DNA of 64,000 bases from Rhizobium sp. C4 (GCF_021026315.1 NZ_JAJNCX010000003.1:186001-250000); one strand, 5' to 3'. Shown: positions 25,028 to 35,125, counted from the stretch's first letter. Numbers and translations are program-made. The notes: generated from the letters alone by a model not told the origin.

Positions 25028-26376
25028 GCAACGCCGCTCCCCAGGAAGACCTTAAAGGATCCACCTTGCCCCATCGCAACATCCTCAATCGGCAGGCCCT
25101 CTATCTGAGGCCTGATCCGACACGGGTCATCGTGCGACCCTTCAAGCCCTCCACCGAGCCCCGGCATCTCAATCCGCGCGACAAGACCAGGGCCAACGAG
25201 ATCGTCGATCGCGTCCTGTCGCTCGACGCAACGTCGACTGCCAACCAGCTGCGCGACATCCTCGCCAATTTCGAAGGCCGGCACCGCAACCTGTTGCGGC
25301 AATTCGAGCTGCGGGCCGATGCGATGGAGGATGCGTTTCTTCACCATCAGCGGTTCAGCCAGCAGCAGCGGCAATTGGTCGGCGCCTATTTCATGAACGA
25401 ATATTCGTTCGAATCCTCCGCGCTCTTCAATCCGAGCATCGTGCCGCATCCGGATCAGTCCGGCCTTGCGGAAGGCAGCCGGCGGGTGATCATCAGCCTG
25501 AGAGCGGTCGGAGAGGGGCATATATCCTCGCTGACCTTCCGCTCCGGCGTCATTGATGAAAATGGCGTCGTGTCCATCGATGCGCCGACGCGGCTGGCGG
25601 GGCTGCCGAACATTCATGCCAGTGATGGTCTGGCGCCTGCGGGCTGCATTGCGCTGAGTTTCAGCGACGAAAGCGATCTCGGCGAACGTGTGATCTTTCC
25701 GGTGACCGAGGCCCAGTCCAACGGCATCGAGGATGCCCGCTTCGTCGCCTTCGAGGATGAAGGCAAGACGATCTATTACGCGACCTACACCGCCTATAGC
25801 GGCTCATCCATCCGCTCCGAGCTTCTGGAGACGACCGACTTTCTGAACTTCAGCCTGACGCCGCTGCGAGGGCCTGCCGCGCGCAACAAGGGCATGGCGC
25901 TCTTTCCCCGGCGCATCGACGGCCGCTATGCGATGATCGCCCGGCAGGACAGCGAAAACCTCTTCCTGCTCTATTCCGACGACCTGCATCACTGGGACGA
26001 GGGCCAGTTGCTCATGAAGCCGGAATTCGCCTGGCAATTCGTCCAGATCGGCAATTGCGGTTCACCCATCGAAATCGACGAGGGGTGGCTGTTGTTCACA
26101 CATGGTGTCGGTCCGATGCGGCGCTACGCGATCGGCGTGACGCTGCTCGACAAGGACGACCCGAGCATCATCCTCTCGCGCACGGTCGAACCCCTGCTGC
26201 AACCGGATGCGACGGAACGGGAAGGCTATGTGCCGAACGTCGTCTATTCCTGCGGGGCCATGCGCCACGGCGATCTGATCGCCCTGCCTTATGCGGTCTC
26301 CGACACCTATTCCAATTTCACGACGATCCGGATCAGCCGTCTTCTGGAGACGATGCGCCCGACAGGTATGGATTGA
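25024..26376 (+). CDS. GH130-type glycoside phosphorylase/hydrolase
   Basis: The 450-residue protein has a five-bladed beta-propeller pattern typical of GH130. FNPSIVPHPDQ lies near residue 136, and RVIISLRAVGEGHIS follows near 157. NGIEDARFV near 236 contains the conserved E-D-R, KGMALFPRRIDGRY lies near 289, and GNCGSPIEIDEGWLLFTHGV near 341-360. GH130 enzymes are mostly beta-mannoside phosphorylases or hydrolases. The first 120 residues are an extra helical region. Overlap of 4 bases with the GT4 gene argues for a shared glycan. Whether it phosphorolyses or hydrolyses cannot be decided by eye. Confidence 0.82.
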   Translation: MSNAAPQEDLKGSTLPHRNILNRQALYLRPDPTRVIVRPFKPSTEPRHLNPRDKTRANEIVDRVLSLDATSTANQLRDILANFEGRHRNLLRQFELRADAMEDAFLHHQRFSQQQRQLVGAYFMNEYSFESSALFNPSIVPHPDQSGLAEGSRRVIISLRAVGEGHISSLTFRSGVIDENGVVSIDAPTRLAGLPNIHASDGLAPAGCIALSFSDESDLGERVIFPVTEAQSNGIEDARFVAFEDEGKTIYYATYTAYSGSSIRSELLETTDFLNFSLTPLRGPAARNKGMALFPRRIDGRYAMIARQDSENLFLLYSDDLHHWDEGQLLMKPEFAWQFVQIGNCGSPIEIDEGWLLFTHGVGPMRRYAIGVTLLDKDDPSIILSRTVEPLLQPDATEREGYVPNVVYSCGAMRHGDLIALPYAVSDTYSNFTTIRISRLLETMRPTGMD

Positions 26377-26463
26377 CAGGGGATCGGGTGGGCCGGGTCG
26401 CGGAGCGTTCCTCACGCGGAGCGAGCCGCTTTGCCTGGATCAGACGGTAGACCAGACAGAAAG

Positions 26464-26489
26464 GGAGGAGCCGGCATCCCGGCTCCTCC
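26464..26489. terminator. Bidirectional hairpin terminator between GH130 and chemoreceptor genes
   Basis: GGAGGAGCCGG (26464-26474) pairs with CCGGCTCCTCC (26479-26489) around CATC. It lies between two convergent genes and can serve both; the T-run on either side is short. Confidence 0.6.
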
Positions 26490-26507
26490 GATCATCAGAG
26501 TGGTATC

Positions 26508-28445
26508 TTAGAACTCTTCCCAGCTCGCGGTGGCCGCACCGCCGCCTGCCGCAACGCGGGTCACCCTGTTGATACGCGCCGGTGCATGCGAATGGGTCGG
26601 CGAAGAGGCCGGCCTTGGCGCGCTGGCGCTGGATCTTGCCGCCGTGGCGCCACCGCGGCCGTCGAGCTGGAAGCGGCCGACGAGTTCGCGGAGCTTGTCC
26701 GCTTCCACCGCAAGCGCGCTGCTCGCCGCCGTTGCCTCTTCCACCATGGCCGCGTTTTGCTGGGTCGTCTGATCCATCTGGTTGACGGCGGTGTTGACTT
26801 CCGCCAGCCCGAGAGACTGCTCGCGCGCCGAGGTGGCAATGGCATCCAGCTGGCTGTTGATCGCCACGACATGCTGCTCGATCACCTTCAGCGCATCGCC
26901 CGTTGCCGTCACCAGCTTCACGCCGCTTTCGACTTCACCGGCGGAGGTGCGGATGAGGTCCTTGATCTCCTTGGCGGCCTGCGCCGAGCGCTGGGCCAGT
27001 TCCCGTACTTCCTGTGCCACGACCGCGAAGCCCTTGCCTGCGTCCCCGGCGCGCGCGGCTTCGACACCGGCATTGAGCGCGAGAAGGTTGGTCTGGAAGG
27101 CGATTTCATCGATGACGCCGATGATGTTCGAGATCTGGCTGGAAGACGCCTCGATGCGCTGCATCGCATTGATCGCATTGGCAACGACATCACCTGAGGT
27201 GTGGGCCGACTTGTTGGCATCGATGGCCATCGCCCGTGCTTCCTCGGTGCGCTTGGACGAGGTCGTGACATTCGTCGTGATCTCGTCGAGCGCCGCGGCG
27301 GTCTGTTCCAGCGATGCGGCCTGTTGCTCGGTGCGCTTGGAAAGATCGTTCGCACCCGACGACAGCTCGCGTGCGCCGCCGTCAATGGCCGAGGTGGCGT
27401 TGGCGACGGCCGAAAGCGTGTCGCGCAGCTGTGCCACCGCCATGTTGAAGTCCTTGCGAAGGCCTTCGAAATCGGCTGCGAAGCTCTGTGTCAGCTCAAA
27501 TCCCAGATTGCCGCCGGCCAGCTGCTTGAGGCCTTCTGCAAGGCCTGACGTCGCCTGCGCCATGTCGGCAGCCCGCCGGCTGTCGGCCTCTGCGGCGCGC
27601 GTGCGCTCGGCTTCCGTCATCGACCGGTTCTCGGCCGCAGCACGGTCGCTTTCGATCTTGGCAATGGCCGTCTGCCGGAACGTTTCGACGGCACCTGCCA
27701 TGTCGCCGAGTTCGTCCTTGCGGTCGCGGCCCGGAACATCAATGTCGTTCTGACCCTTCACCAGCGTCAGCATGCAGTCATTCAGGCGACGTAGCGGGCG
27801 GACGAGGGTGTTGTTGAGGATGAGCAGCCCGGCGGCCGAAAGGGCCAGCATGACGATGCCGCCGACAAGGGCGGTTGTCTTTGCCATCGCAGCGGCGGAT
27901 TCAGCATCGGCCTTGCGCTTGCCGAGCAGCGAGGTTTCCGCCTCTTGCAGCTCCCTCACCTTGCTGCGGATGCCGTCCATGGACGCCTTGCCTGCGCCGG
28001 AGATCTCGATCTGCCGAGCCTTTTCCTGGCTGGCCGGATCCTTCATCAGCTCCATTTCCGTCTTGACGACGGTCGTGTTCCACGTCGCGGCGAGCTTGGC
28101 CACATCGTCGAGGCGAGCCTGCTGCGCCGGATTGTCCGAGGTCAGCTTCTTTGCTGCTGCCCAGTTTTCCTGGAAGGCCTTTGCTCCCGAAATCTGCGGT
28201 TCAAGGAACTTGGGATCGCCTGCGAGCAGATAGGCGCGCATGCCGGTCTCCTGATCGACCATGGCGCTCATCATGCTGGCGACCTTGTCCAGCACCTCGT
28301 AGGTATGATCCGTCCAGGCGGCATTCTGCGCCTGCGTGGAGCTTGAGGTGTAACTGGCGAAAGCAACCGCCAGGCTCACCAATATCATGCTGAGGATAAT
28401 AACGGATACCTTGGAAATAATCTTGATGTTCTGAAACAGTGTCAC
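26508..28445 (-). CDS. Methyl-accepting chemotaxis protein with CHASE3 sensor domain
   Basis: The 645-residue receptor has one membrane helix at about 10-30, then a periplasmic CHASE3 domain (DHTYEVLDKVASMMSAMVDQ and TGMRAYLLAGDPKF, about 41-80), and a second membrane helix at about 188-210. HAMP segments and the signalling domain follow, with the hairpin tip EIAFQTNLLALNAGVEAARA near 447-466. It ends SWEEF, a variant of the C-terminal pentapeptide that tethers CheR/CheB. It senses an unknown, probably small soluble, ligand and feeds the Che pathway. No che genes are nearby, so it is an orphan receptor. Confidence 0.95.
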   Translation of the reverse strand: MTLFQNIKIISKVSVIILSMILVSLAVAFASYTSSSTQAQNAAWTDHTYEVLDKVASMMSAMVDQETGMRAYLLAGDPKFLEPQISGAKAFQENWAAAKKLTSDNPAQQARLDDVAKLAATWNTTVVKTEMELMKDPASQEKARQIEISGAGKASMDGIRSKVRELQEAETSLLGKRKADAESAAAMAKTTALVGGIVMLALSAAGLLILNNTLVRPLRRLNDCMLTLVKGQNDIDVPGRDRKDELGDMAGAVETFRQTAIAKIESDRAAAENRSMTEAERTRAAEADSRRAADMAQATSGLAEGLKQLAGGNLGFELTQSFAADFEGLRKDFNMAVAQLRDTLSAVANATSAIDGGARELSSGANDLSKRTEQQAASLEQTAAALDEITTNVTTSSKRTEEARAMAIDANKSAHTSGDVVANAINAMQRIEASSSQISNIIGVIDEIAFQTNLLALNAGVEAARAGDAGKGFAVVAQEVRELAQRSAQAAKEIKDLIRTSAGEVESGVKLVTATGDALKVIEQHVVAINSQLDAIATSAREQSLGLAEVNTAVNQMDQTTQQNAAMVEEATAASSALAVEADKLRELVGRFQLDGRGGATAARSSASAPRPASSPTHSHAPARINRVTRVAAGGGAATASWEEF

Positions 28446-28639
28446 GCGTGCCCCCCAGTTTCAGGTGGGCCAAGTTCTGGCTCGCCTGTTCTCAGGCGCG
28501 ACCGCAAAGCTGTATGGTTAATGTTTGATATATTGTCTTTGTGATGTTTGACGACCCGAAGTTGAAGAAAGTCCGGCCTCCCGGGAATGGAGATTTGATC
28601 GGGTAATGTCGTATTGATGCGGATAGCCGAAGACCAGGG

Positions 28640-28662
28640 GAGCCTGTGCCCGGAACAGGCTC
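28640..28662 (-). terminator. Possible terminator of the lacI-type gene
   Basis: GAGCCTGT (28640-28647) and ACAGGCTC (28655-28662) form an 8-bp stem just past the stop codon of the LacI-family gene. There is no clear T-run. Confidence 0.4.
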
Positions 28663-28664
28663 AG

Positions 28665-29702
28665 CTAGCCTTTTCGCGCACGCGCCAGAGGCTGTGAGCT
28701 GCCACGAACCGAAAGCGAGCAACCGAGTTCGACGCGGCGGGGGAGGTAGCCTGCGCCAAGCCTGTTTGCGAGCTCGAGTTCGTAAAGTGCCATCGGCCCG
28801 ATCTGCTCGAGCGGCTGGCGGATGGATGTCAGGGGCGGGGACATCATCTGCGCTGCGATGCTGTCATCGAAGCCGACCACGGACATGTCATCCGGAACGG
28901 AAATTCCCGCCTTTGCCAGGCTTCGCATCACACCGATGGCGATATTGTCGGAGAGGCAGAAGATGGCGGTTGCCGGAATGCCGGAGGTCAGCGTGGCGAG
29001 GTAGGCGTCGAATTCCGCCTCGGCAATCTCCGGCTCATAGCCGCTCAGCCGCAGGATCGCCGATTCCGGGTCGCGCATCCCGCTCTCGCGGGCGGCTTCC
29101 ACAAAGCCGGTTTCGCGCCGGCGGATGGTGTAGCGGCCCTTCCACGACACCAGAAGCATATCCCGGTGTCCCAGATCGCTGAGATGCCTCGTCCCAAGGC
29201 TGGCGGCGTAGGAATTGCCCACCCCGACGGAACTGATCCGCGACGTGGGATCGAGCCCCATCAGCAGGACGACCGGCTTTCCGAGTGTCGCGAGCTTTTC
29301 CAGAAGTTCGGGGTCTTCGTCATAGTGCAGGAGGATGCCGTCCGTGGACGAGGCCCGCGCCGCCTCAAACGCCCGCCTGGGGTCGATCCGGTTCTCCTCG
29401 AAGATGACCGGCTCGATTGCGATTTCGCGCCTTGCACATTCGTTGCGCAGGCTCTCGAGGATGCGCCACGAAACGAAATTGCTGCCTCCCGGTTCAAGCA
29501 TGCCGTGGGTGGAAATCAGCGTGATGGACTGAAGGCCTGCCTGGCTGATTGCATTGAGGCGCCGGTCGACATAGCCCTGCGCGCGGGCGATCTCGACGAT
29601 GCGCCTGCGCATCTCGGCGGATATGCGCGGGTTGCCGCTCAACGCCCTGCTGACGGTCGAGACCGAAACCCCCGCGGCATTTGCGATCTGCTTGAGATTC
29701 AC
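28665..29702 (-). CDS. LacI-family transcriptional regulator
   Basis: The 345-residue protein begins MNLKQIANAAGVSVSTVSRA, a textbook LacI headpiece, followed by the hinge helix and a periplasmic-binding-protein-like core (DGILLHYDEDPELLEK, then FCLSDNIAIGVMRSL and SVVGFDDSIAAQMMSPPLTS). It is divergent from kduI, and two GYGCAAA-NN-TTTGYAC palindromes lie between them. It therefore probably represses kduI and itself, with a hexuronate-derived effector. The effector is inferred from kduI only. Confidence 0.92.
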   Translation of the reverse strand: MNLKQIANAAGVSVSTVSRALSGNPRISAEMRRRIVEIARAQGYVDRRLNAISQAGLQSITLISTHGMLEPGGSNFVSWRILESLRNECARREIAIEPVIFEENRIDPRRAFEAARASSTDGILLHYDEDPELLEKLATLGKPVVLLMGLDPTSRISSVGVGNSYAASLGTRHLSDLGHRDMLLVSWKGRYTIRRRETGFVEAARESGMRDPESAILRLSGYEPEIAEAEFDAYLATLTSGIPATAIFCLSDNIAIGVMRSLAKAGISVPDDMSVVGFDDSIAAQMMSPPLTSIRQPLEQIGPMALYELELANRLGAGYLPRRVELGCSLSVRGSSQPLARARKG

Positions 29703-29808
29703 GCGATGTCTTTCCCCAAACCGGCTTTTGCTCCACCGTTCGACTGATCACCATGCGGTCCCTCTGATCGGGTCGTGGCCTTTCCGACCAGAGATCATTT
29801 CAGCAGAC

Positions 29809-29824
29809 GTGCAAATTTTTGTAC
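29809..29824. promoter_or_regulatory. LacI-type operator 1 (kduI/lacI region)
   Basis: GTGCAAATTTTTGTAC reads as 7+2+7: GTGCAAA-TT-TTTGTAC, a near-perfect palindrome. Its centre is 116 bases, about eleven helical turns, from that of operator 2. The whole gap 29703-30093 otherwise holds no gene. Confidence 0.55.
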
Positions 29825-29924
29825 AAAATCCAGAAGGCCACCAGGTCTCCGGAAGTCTAAAATTGCGAGAAATCTCCTGTATCATTGACAAAATCGAAAT
29901 TTTCCAGGAAAGTCAATCTGGTAA

Positions 29925-29940
29925 GCGCAAAAATTTGCAC
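29925..29940. promoter_or_regulatory. LacI-type operator 2 (kduI/lacI region)
   Basis: GCGCAAAAATTTGCAC reads as GCGCAAA-AA-TTTGCAC, the same 7+2+7 plan as operator 1. It also shares a 12-base exact inverted match (AAAAATTTGCAC) with it. Confidence 0.55.
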
Positions 29941-30093
29941 AACTGTTTCCGGATGCATTGAGGTGCAATCCTGGCGACGTGGCAAAGAGCAACGGCGCAG
30001 AAACATGATTTGAAAGGGGAGGCCGCCCTGACATGGCTGTCCGCTTCAAATCGGGACACGACAACGGATCCATCCCAGAGTTCAGGAGAAAAC

Positions 30094-30918
30094 ATGCTCT
30101 CTGTCGAAACGCGTCATGCGATACATCCGGACCATGCCAGAGGCATGAACACATCGGAGCTGCGGAAGAATTTCCTGGCGACGGACATGTTCAGAAGCGG
30201 TGAGATCCGTCTGATCTATACCCATTACGATCGCTTCGTGATGGGCGGAGCCGTGCCGGCCGGCGGAAAGCTGACGCTGGACCGCGTCGAGGAAACCAAG
30301 ACGCCGAGCTTCCTGGATCGACGGGAAATGGGGATCGTCAACATCGGCGATGCGGGATCGGTCAGCGCACAGGGCGAAACCTACGACATGGCCACCGGCG
30401 ATGTCCTTTATCTGGGCATGGGGTCTGGCCCCGTCACCTTCTCTGGCGCGGGACGGTTCTACATCACCTCGGCGCCCGCCCATAAGCCGCTGCGCTCCAG
30501 ACTGGTCACCGTTGCCGATTGCATCGAAGTGAAGATGGGTGACACGGAGAACTCCAACAAGCGCACCATCAAGCAGTTCATCCATCCCAACGTGATGGAA
30601 AGCTGCCAGCTCATCCTCGGCTATACGTCGCTGGAAGATGGCTCGGTGTGGAACACGGTTCCCTCCCACATCCACGACCGGCGCATGGAAGCCTATCTCT
30701 ACTGGGGCATGGAAGAGCCGTCGCGGGTGCTGCATCTCATGGGCGAGCCGCTGGAAACCCGGCATCTCTTCATCGCCAACGAGGAAGGCGCAATCTCGCC
30801 GCCCTGGTCGATCCACACCGGCGCCGGCATCGGCAAATACACCTTCATCTGGGCCATGGCTGGCGACAATGTCGACTACAAGGACATGGATTTCATTCAT
30901 CCCCGCGATCTGCGCTGA
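30094..30918 (+). CDS. kduI: 5-keto-4-deoxyuronate isomerase (4-deoxy-L-threo-5-hexosulose-uronate ketol-isomerase)
   Basis: The 274-residue cupin-type isomerase has the zinc ligands of KduI at His192, His194 (SHIHDRRME), Glu199 and His241 (PPWSIHTG). The same set is offset by four from the E. coli enzyme. It converts 4-deoxy-L-threo-5-hexosulose uronate, a product of pectin or other uronate breakdown, to 3-deoxy-D-glycero-2,5-hexodiulosonate. The reductase kduD that normally follows is absent here. The start at 30094 has AGGAGAAAAC upstream; longer starts have none. Control by the divergent LacI gene is likely. Confidence 0.95.
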   Translation: MLSVETRHAIHPDHARGMNTSELRKNFLATDMFRSGEIRLIYTHYDRFVMGGAVPAGGKLTLDRVEETKTPSFLDRREMGIVNIGDAGSVSAQGETYDMATGDVLYLGMGSGPVTFSGAGRFYITSAPAHKPLRSRLVTVADCIEVKMGDTENSNKRTIKQFIHPNVMESCQLILGYTSLEDGSVWNTVPSHIHDRRMEAYLYWGMEEPSRVLHLMGEPLETRHLFIANEEGAISPPWSIHTGAGIGKYTFIWAMAGDNVDYKDMDFIHPRDLR

Positions 30919-30980
30919 AACCTGCGACAGGCTCTCTTCCTGACTGGAGAGCTCTGAAGCCTGGTTTCAACAACGTGGAA

Positions 30981-31013
30981 GACAAACAGTCGGCGAGCCG
31001 CCGACTGTTTGTC
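30981..31013. terminator. Bidirectional terminator between kduI and dabA
   Basis: GACAAACAGTCGGCG (30981-30995) pairs perfectly with CGCCGACTGTTTGTC (30999-31013) around AGC, a 15-bp stem. It sits between two convergent genes; the A/T-rich outer stem can serve both directions. Confidence 0.7.
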
Positions 31014-31020
31014 TCGCCAA

Positions 31021-33432
31021 CTAGTTCTGCCCGGCTGCCGCGCGAAGCGGGCTGTCTTGCGTCCTGTCGACCGCTATCCAGCCGAGGTCGCGATCATAGC
31101 GCCAGGCCATCTGGCCGTTCTCGTCAAGCGCGAAGAGATGCAGCCAGCCATTGTCGAAAAGCGCGCGCACCTGCGGATGCCGCCGCAGTACCTCCCCGAT
31201 CGCCTCCTTCGGCGCCTCGACCGCGACCGTCAGCCGCAAAGGCTCGTGGACCAGATCGACCCCGTCATGAACGGATTGCCAGGGCAGGCCCGCGCGCAGA
31301 TTGCCGCCATTGCCCTCGAATACACCGAAGCCGCCCACCACATTATGCAGGAGCTTGTTGCCGGCCCCGAAGAGCGTGGGCGCAACCGATGAGCCGAAAT
31401 ATTGCAGGCTGATCCAGCTCGCGACCACGACTGGCGCCGTCAGGATGAGCTCGAGTACCTTGAAATCCTGGTCCTTCCGCCAGACGTAGTCATGAAGAAA
31501 GGCCAGGCCTTCCAGCGACCGTCCCGCCGTACGGGCCCGGGGTGCGGCGATGAAGGCCCGGCAGCCTGCAAGGCCGAGTTCCGGGCGCACTTCCGCCCAG
31601 TCGCGGCTCCGCGCCAGCATGGTCTCGCGGGTCGCAAGCGGCAGGCGCTGCGACCGCTCCGCCCGTGTCAGTTGCCCGGCCTGGTCAAGCCACTGCCTGA
31701 CAAGGCGCATGTCGTCCCCGACAATCGCCTGCCCGAGATCATCGTCGAACAGCGTGACCGTGTCGGTGGTCGTATGGTGAAGGCCGGCCAGGAAGACGGT
31801 GTCTGCCGGGACGCGTATCCCCTTGGCTGCAAGCGCGTCGCGTACGTCTTTGCCGTTCAGCAGATCGGCGAGGAGCCGTGCATTGACGTCGCCGGCGTAG
31901 CCGCCGCAGGCTCCGCAATGAAGCGCGCTGGCATAGGGGTTGTTGACCACATTCGCGCCATGACCGGAAATCAGCACGAACCGCGCAAAGCCATCGGTCA
32001 GCGACATGGCTTTCAGCACCCTTTCGGCCATGGCCGCGCGGGTGTCGAGATCAAGGCCATCTGCAAGGCGCGGCTTTGCGGCGTCCGGTTTCCTGCTCTT
32101 GCCAAAGCCCAGCCCGTCCCGCAGCAGCTTGCCGGCATAGACCGGCCCCATCGCCTCAACGAATGCGAAGGAGGACACTGCGGCGAGCTTGAACCGGCCC
32201 CATGCCCGGACCGCGCGGGCGCCGAACCGGGCCTGCCTGTCTTCGCCGTCGTCAACCGCGGCGCAGGTGAAGACCGAGGGCTTGAGGAGAACCGGCAGCC
32301 GATGTTCGGAAACGTCCGAGGCAAAACCCCGGTGGCTCGCGCCCAGCCCGAAGAAACCGGCAAACCCGAGCGTCCGGATGCCGGGATCGATGCTTTCGAG
32401 CGCCCGGCGGAAGACCTCGGAGCGCACGTCGATGCAGAAGGCCGCCTGCAATACCGGCCGAAGCTCGGCGACCTTCACGGTGGTCGGTGCAGCGAGCGTG
32501 GCGGCGAGCTTGCGCTGTGCCGCGCGTTCGGCGGCGAGCTGCAGGACCCCGTCGATGATCGTTTCAAGATCGGGCGCGATCGGCGCGGCATGAGCGCGCC
32601 GGACCTGAAGCCATTGCTTTTGGATTGCCGCCTTGTGGCGCGCATAAAGCGCCTCCTCGAAGAGCAGCCGAACGGCCAGCAGTTCAAGTGCCGTCGTGTC
32701 GGTCCGCCCGTCGATCTCCGCCTTGAACTGGATGTGGCGGGCAAATTGCGCCCAGCCGCCAAGCGTGAGCAGGAGCTGGTGGAAATAGGTGCCCGGCTCG
32801 CCGCCGAGGCCGAGCGAGACCGCAGCGCGCTCGATCGCCGCCTGCGGCGTTTCCGGCGTATCGGCAACATGGATGCCAAATCCCTTGAGGCCGAAGATTT
32901 CCGGCGTCAGGTCATGGGTGGCAAAGGCGCGCCAGGCGGCATAGAGACCGTTGCGCGGCGAGGCAGCCCAGAGAGCCTGCCCCTCGTCGAAAAACCCCGC
33001 CGCGAAGGCGCCGATGCGCTCGGTAACGAGGCCAGGCCAGTCCTTGCCCGTCGCCCCGGCTGCAAGATCGGCAATTGTCGGCAGGGCCGCGATCTGTTGC
33101 GGCTCCAAGGCAAGCGCGGCCTTCAGCGCAGCAAGGTCAAGCGCGACCGGTGGCTGGCTCGACTGCAGGGCGGAAAGCAGGTCCTCCTCCAGGATCTCGC
33201 CCGCGGCCATCTTCGCGGCATAGTGCCTGCGCGGCAGGGCGAGACGCACGCCGCCGATCCGGGCGAGGCGCGCGGCGGTCTGATCGCGGGGTTCCGTCGT
33301 CTGGCCGAGGAAAGGGTTGACGGCAACGGTCGCGGTCAGCGGCCATGCCGGCGGGATGGCCCGCACGGCCTGATCTGCCGCCTGTGCCAGAGCCTCGCCG
33401 AACAGCGTGTCGATGGTGGTGGTATCGGTCAT
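31021..33432 (-). CDS. dabA: DabA (DUF2309/UPF0753), inorganic carbon uptake subunit
   Basis: The 803-residue protein has the carbonic-anhydrase-like zinc site of DabA: Cys333 and Asp335 in [11 protein letters not shown], His491 in [10 protein letters not shown], and Cys506 in LHCGACGG. DabA with the membrane partner DabB drives energy-coupled hydration of CO2 to bicarbonate. The start ATG (complement of 33430-33432) lies 4 bases after the dabB stop and gives [11 protein letters not shown]; upstream in-frame starts lack support. It is co-transcribed with dabB. In a heterotroph it would supply bicarbonate for carboxylases at low CO2. Confidence 0.93.
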   Translation of the reverse strand: MTDTTTIDTLFGEALAQAADQAVRAIPPAWPLTATVAVNPFLGQTTEPRDQTAARLARIGGVRLALPRRHYAAKMAAGEILEEDLLSALQSSQPPVALDLAALKAALALEPQQIAALPTIADLAAGATGKDWPGLVTERIGAFAAGFFDEGQALWAASPRNGLYAAWRAFATHDLTPEIFGLKGFGIHVADTPETPQAAIERAAVSLGLGGEPGTYFHQLLLTLGGWAQFARHIQFKAEIDGRTDTTALELLAVRLLFEEALYARHKAAIQKQWLQVRRAHAAPIAPDLETIIDGVLQLAAERAAQRKLAATLAAPTTVKVAELRPVLQAAFCIDVRSEVFRRALESIDPGIRTLGFAGFFGLGASHRGFASDVSEHRLPVLLKPSVFTCAAVDDGEDRQARFGARAVRAWGRFKLAAVSSFAFVEAMGPVYAGKLLRDGLGFGKSRKPDAAKPRLADGLDLDTRAAMAERVLKAMSLTDGFARFVLISGHGANVVNNPYASALHCGACGGYAGDVNARLLADLLNGKDVRDALAAKGIRVPADTVFLAGLHHTTTDTVTLFDDDLGQAIVGDDMRLVRQWLDQAGQLTRAERSQRLPLATRETMLARSRDWAEVRPELGLAGCRAFIAAPRARTAGRSLEGLAFLHDYVWRKDQDFKVLELILTAPVVVASWISLQYFGSSVAPTLFGAGNKLLHNVVGGFGVFEGNGGNLRAGLPWQSVHDGVDLVHEPLRLTVAVEAPKEAIGEVLRRHPQVRALFDNGWLHLFALDENGQMAWRYDRDLGWIAVDRTQDSPLRAAAGQN

Positions 33433-33436
33433 CGAA

Positions 33437-35020
33437 TTAATCCCTGGAAGACGTGGAGGTTGCGGCAGTGGTCGTGGAGACGGTCCAGCCGCCGAGCAGT
33501 CGGTCGAACAGCGCGTTGACATAGAGGCCGTTCGACAGATGGACCCGCAGGCCCGCTGCGGCCGGATGATAGGCCCAGAGCGGAAACAGCGACTGCGCCA
33601 CGGCCACTACGCCGAAGGTGATGACGGCGAGCAGCATCAGTGACCATTCCAGCGGCCCGGCCGGAGGCGTGGCCGGCAGCGTGCCATGCATCAGCGCTTC
33701 GGCAATGTGCTGGAGGGCGAAATAGGCGGTCGCGGCCGAGATCGAGTAGAGCGAGGTCCGCCAGGTCAGCGCCCAGGGAGCGGCATCGGCAAGCCCCTGC
33801 GCGATCAGATAGGCGACACCGAAGATCAGCATCGCGCCCAGCGCCATGGCCTGCGGCGGCTTGTCGGCGAAGCCGAAGAGGAGCCCGATTACGGCATAGA
33901 TGGTGAGCGCCAGGAGGAATGCGCGGCCAACAGCCTTGGCATCGGGGATCGCGACCGGGCCGGGCCGCCGGATGGACTGAACGGTCTCGACCGCCGATCC
34001 GGAGGAGAGGAAGGCATGTGCCTTGTAGAGCGAATGGGCGACGATGTGCAGCAGCGCGATCGGAAACAGTGCGAGCCCGCATTGCAGGATCATGAAGCCC
34101 ATCTGCGCGACGGTCGACCAGGCAAGCGACGTCTTCACCGCCGCCTGGGTGAGCATGATGACGCTGCCGAAGATCGCCGTGAAGCCGCCGACCATGACCA
34201 GTACGGCGAGCACGATCGGAGCCTGCAGCATGACATCTGCAAAGCGGATCAGCAGGAAACCCCCGGCATTGACGACGCCGGCATGCAGGAGTGCGGAAAC
34301 CGGCGTGGGCGTTTCCATCACCTCCGTCAGCCAGCCATGGGTGGGGAACTGCGCGGACTTCAGGAGAGCAGCGACCGCCAGCAGCGCTGCCGCGATGATG
34401 GTGAGCGGCAACCCCTGACCCTCGCGGGCGGCCGCAAGGATCGTTGCGATATCGCCGGTCCCGAAGGAGAGGCCGAGGAGAACCGCGGCACCGACCAGCG
34501 CCACGTCGCCGGTGCGCGAGATGATGAACTTCTTGCGCGCCGCGCGCCGCGCCGCAATCCGCTCCGGATAGAAGAGCAGCAGCCGATGCAGCAGCAGGCT
34601 CACCGATATCCACGAGAGGACCAGTTGCAGCAGCGTGCCCGACTGCACCAGCAGCAGCACCGCCGCCAGCGTTGCCGTCATCCAGCCTGTGAATGGTCCC
34701 TGCCGCGCTTCGCCATCAAGAAACGTTCCGGCGTAGCGCAGAACGATCCAGCCGATGAACGAGACAAGAAGCAGCATCGTCAGGCTGACCGCGTCGAGCC
34801 GGGTGGCGAGCGTGAAGAGGCCATAGCCGACAGATGGACCGGTTCCCGAACCGTAGACGGCGAGCACGAGGCCGCAGAGGCCGGCGACCAGAATGGAGCC
34901 CAGTGCAAACCATTCGGCAACGCGGATCGCCATTCGCGGCCGAAGCCCGGGTGAGAGAAAGGCAAAGACTGATGCAGCAGCAAGAAGCAGCGGCGCGAGA
35001 AGCGGAAGAGCGTGGATCAC
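33437..35020 (-). CDS. dabB: DabB (NuoL/MrpA-like), membrane subunit of the DAB carbon uptake system
   Basis: A 527-residue polytopic protein of the proton-translocating NuoL/MrpA type, with about 14-15 membrane helices. TM segments contain the family's charged helix breaks, for example [20 protein letters not shown] with [15 protein letters not shown], the conserved quinone-oxidoreductase-like core. Pairing with dabA identifies it as DabB rather than a Complex I subunit. It couples cation movement to CO2 hydration by DabA. Divergent from a LysR gene across 123 bases. Confidence 0.92.
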   Translation of the reverse strand: MIHALPLLAPLLLAAASVFAFLSPGLRPRMAIRVAEWFALGSILVAGLCGLVLAVYGSGTGPSVGYGLFTLATRLDAVSLTMLLLVSFIGWIVLRYAGTFLDGEARQGPFTGWMTATLAAVLLLVQSGTLLQLVLSWISVSLLLHRLLLFYPERIAARRAARKKFIISRTGDVALVGAAVLLGLSFGTGDIATILAAAREGQGLPLTIIAAALLAVAALLKSAQFPTHGWLTEVMETPTPVSALLHAGVVNAGGFLLIRFADVMLQAPIVLAVLVMVGGFTAIFGSVIMLTQAAVKTSLAWSTVAQMGFMILQCGLALFPIALLHIVAHSLYKAHAFLSSGSAVETVQSIRRPGPVAIPDAKAVGRAFLLALTIYAVIGLLFGFADKPPQAMALGAMLIFGVAYLIAQGLADAAPWALTWRTSLYSISAATAYFALQHIAEALMHGTLPATPPAGPLEWSLMLLAVITFGVVAVAQSLFPLWAYHPAAAGLRVHLSNGLYVNALFDRLLGGWTVSTTTAATSTSSRD

Positions 35021-35077
35021 GGGACAACTCCGGTCTAGGGCCCGACCCGGGAGGCGGTCGTGGCTTGTTGCAGGAGT

Positions 35078-35125
35078 GTTATCAGGCAGCGAAATCTAAA
35101 GAAAATTCATTGTTTATCTGATAAC
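35078..35125. promoter_or_regulatory. Inverted repeat in the dabB-lysR promoter
   Basis: GTTATCAG (35078-35085) and CTGATAAC (35118-35125) are exact reverse complements separated by 32 bases, in the intergenic region between dabB and the LysR gene. The spacing suits a LysR-type tetramer. Confidence 0.5.

Noticed and set aside
31402-33519. 705-codon plus-strand frame opposite dabA
   Set aside because: Antisense to dabA, whose zinc-site residues and family pattern are unambiguous; the antisense product has no recognisable motif and an Arg-rich composition.
33429-34613. 394-codon minus-strand frame overlapping dabB
   Set aside because: It is a shadow of dabB in another frame: no ribosome site, Arg/Gly-rich composition, and dabB in the true frame shows clear NuoL-type helices.
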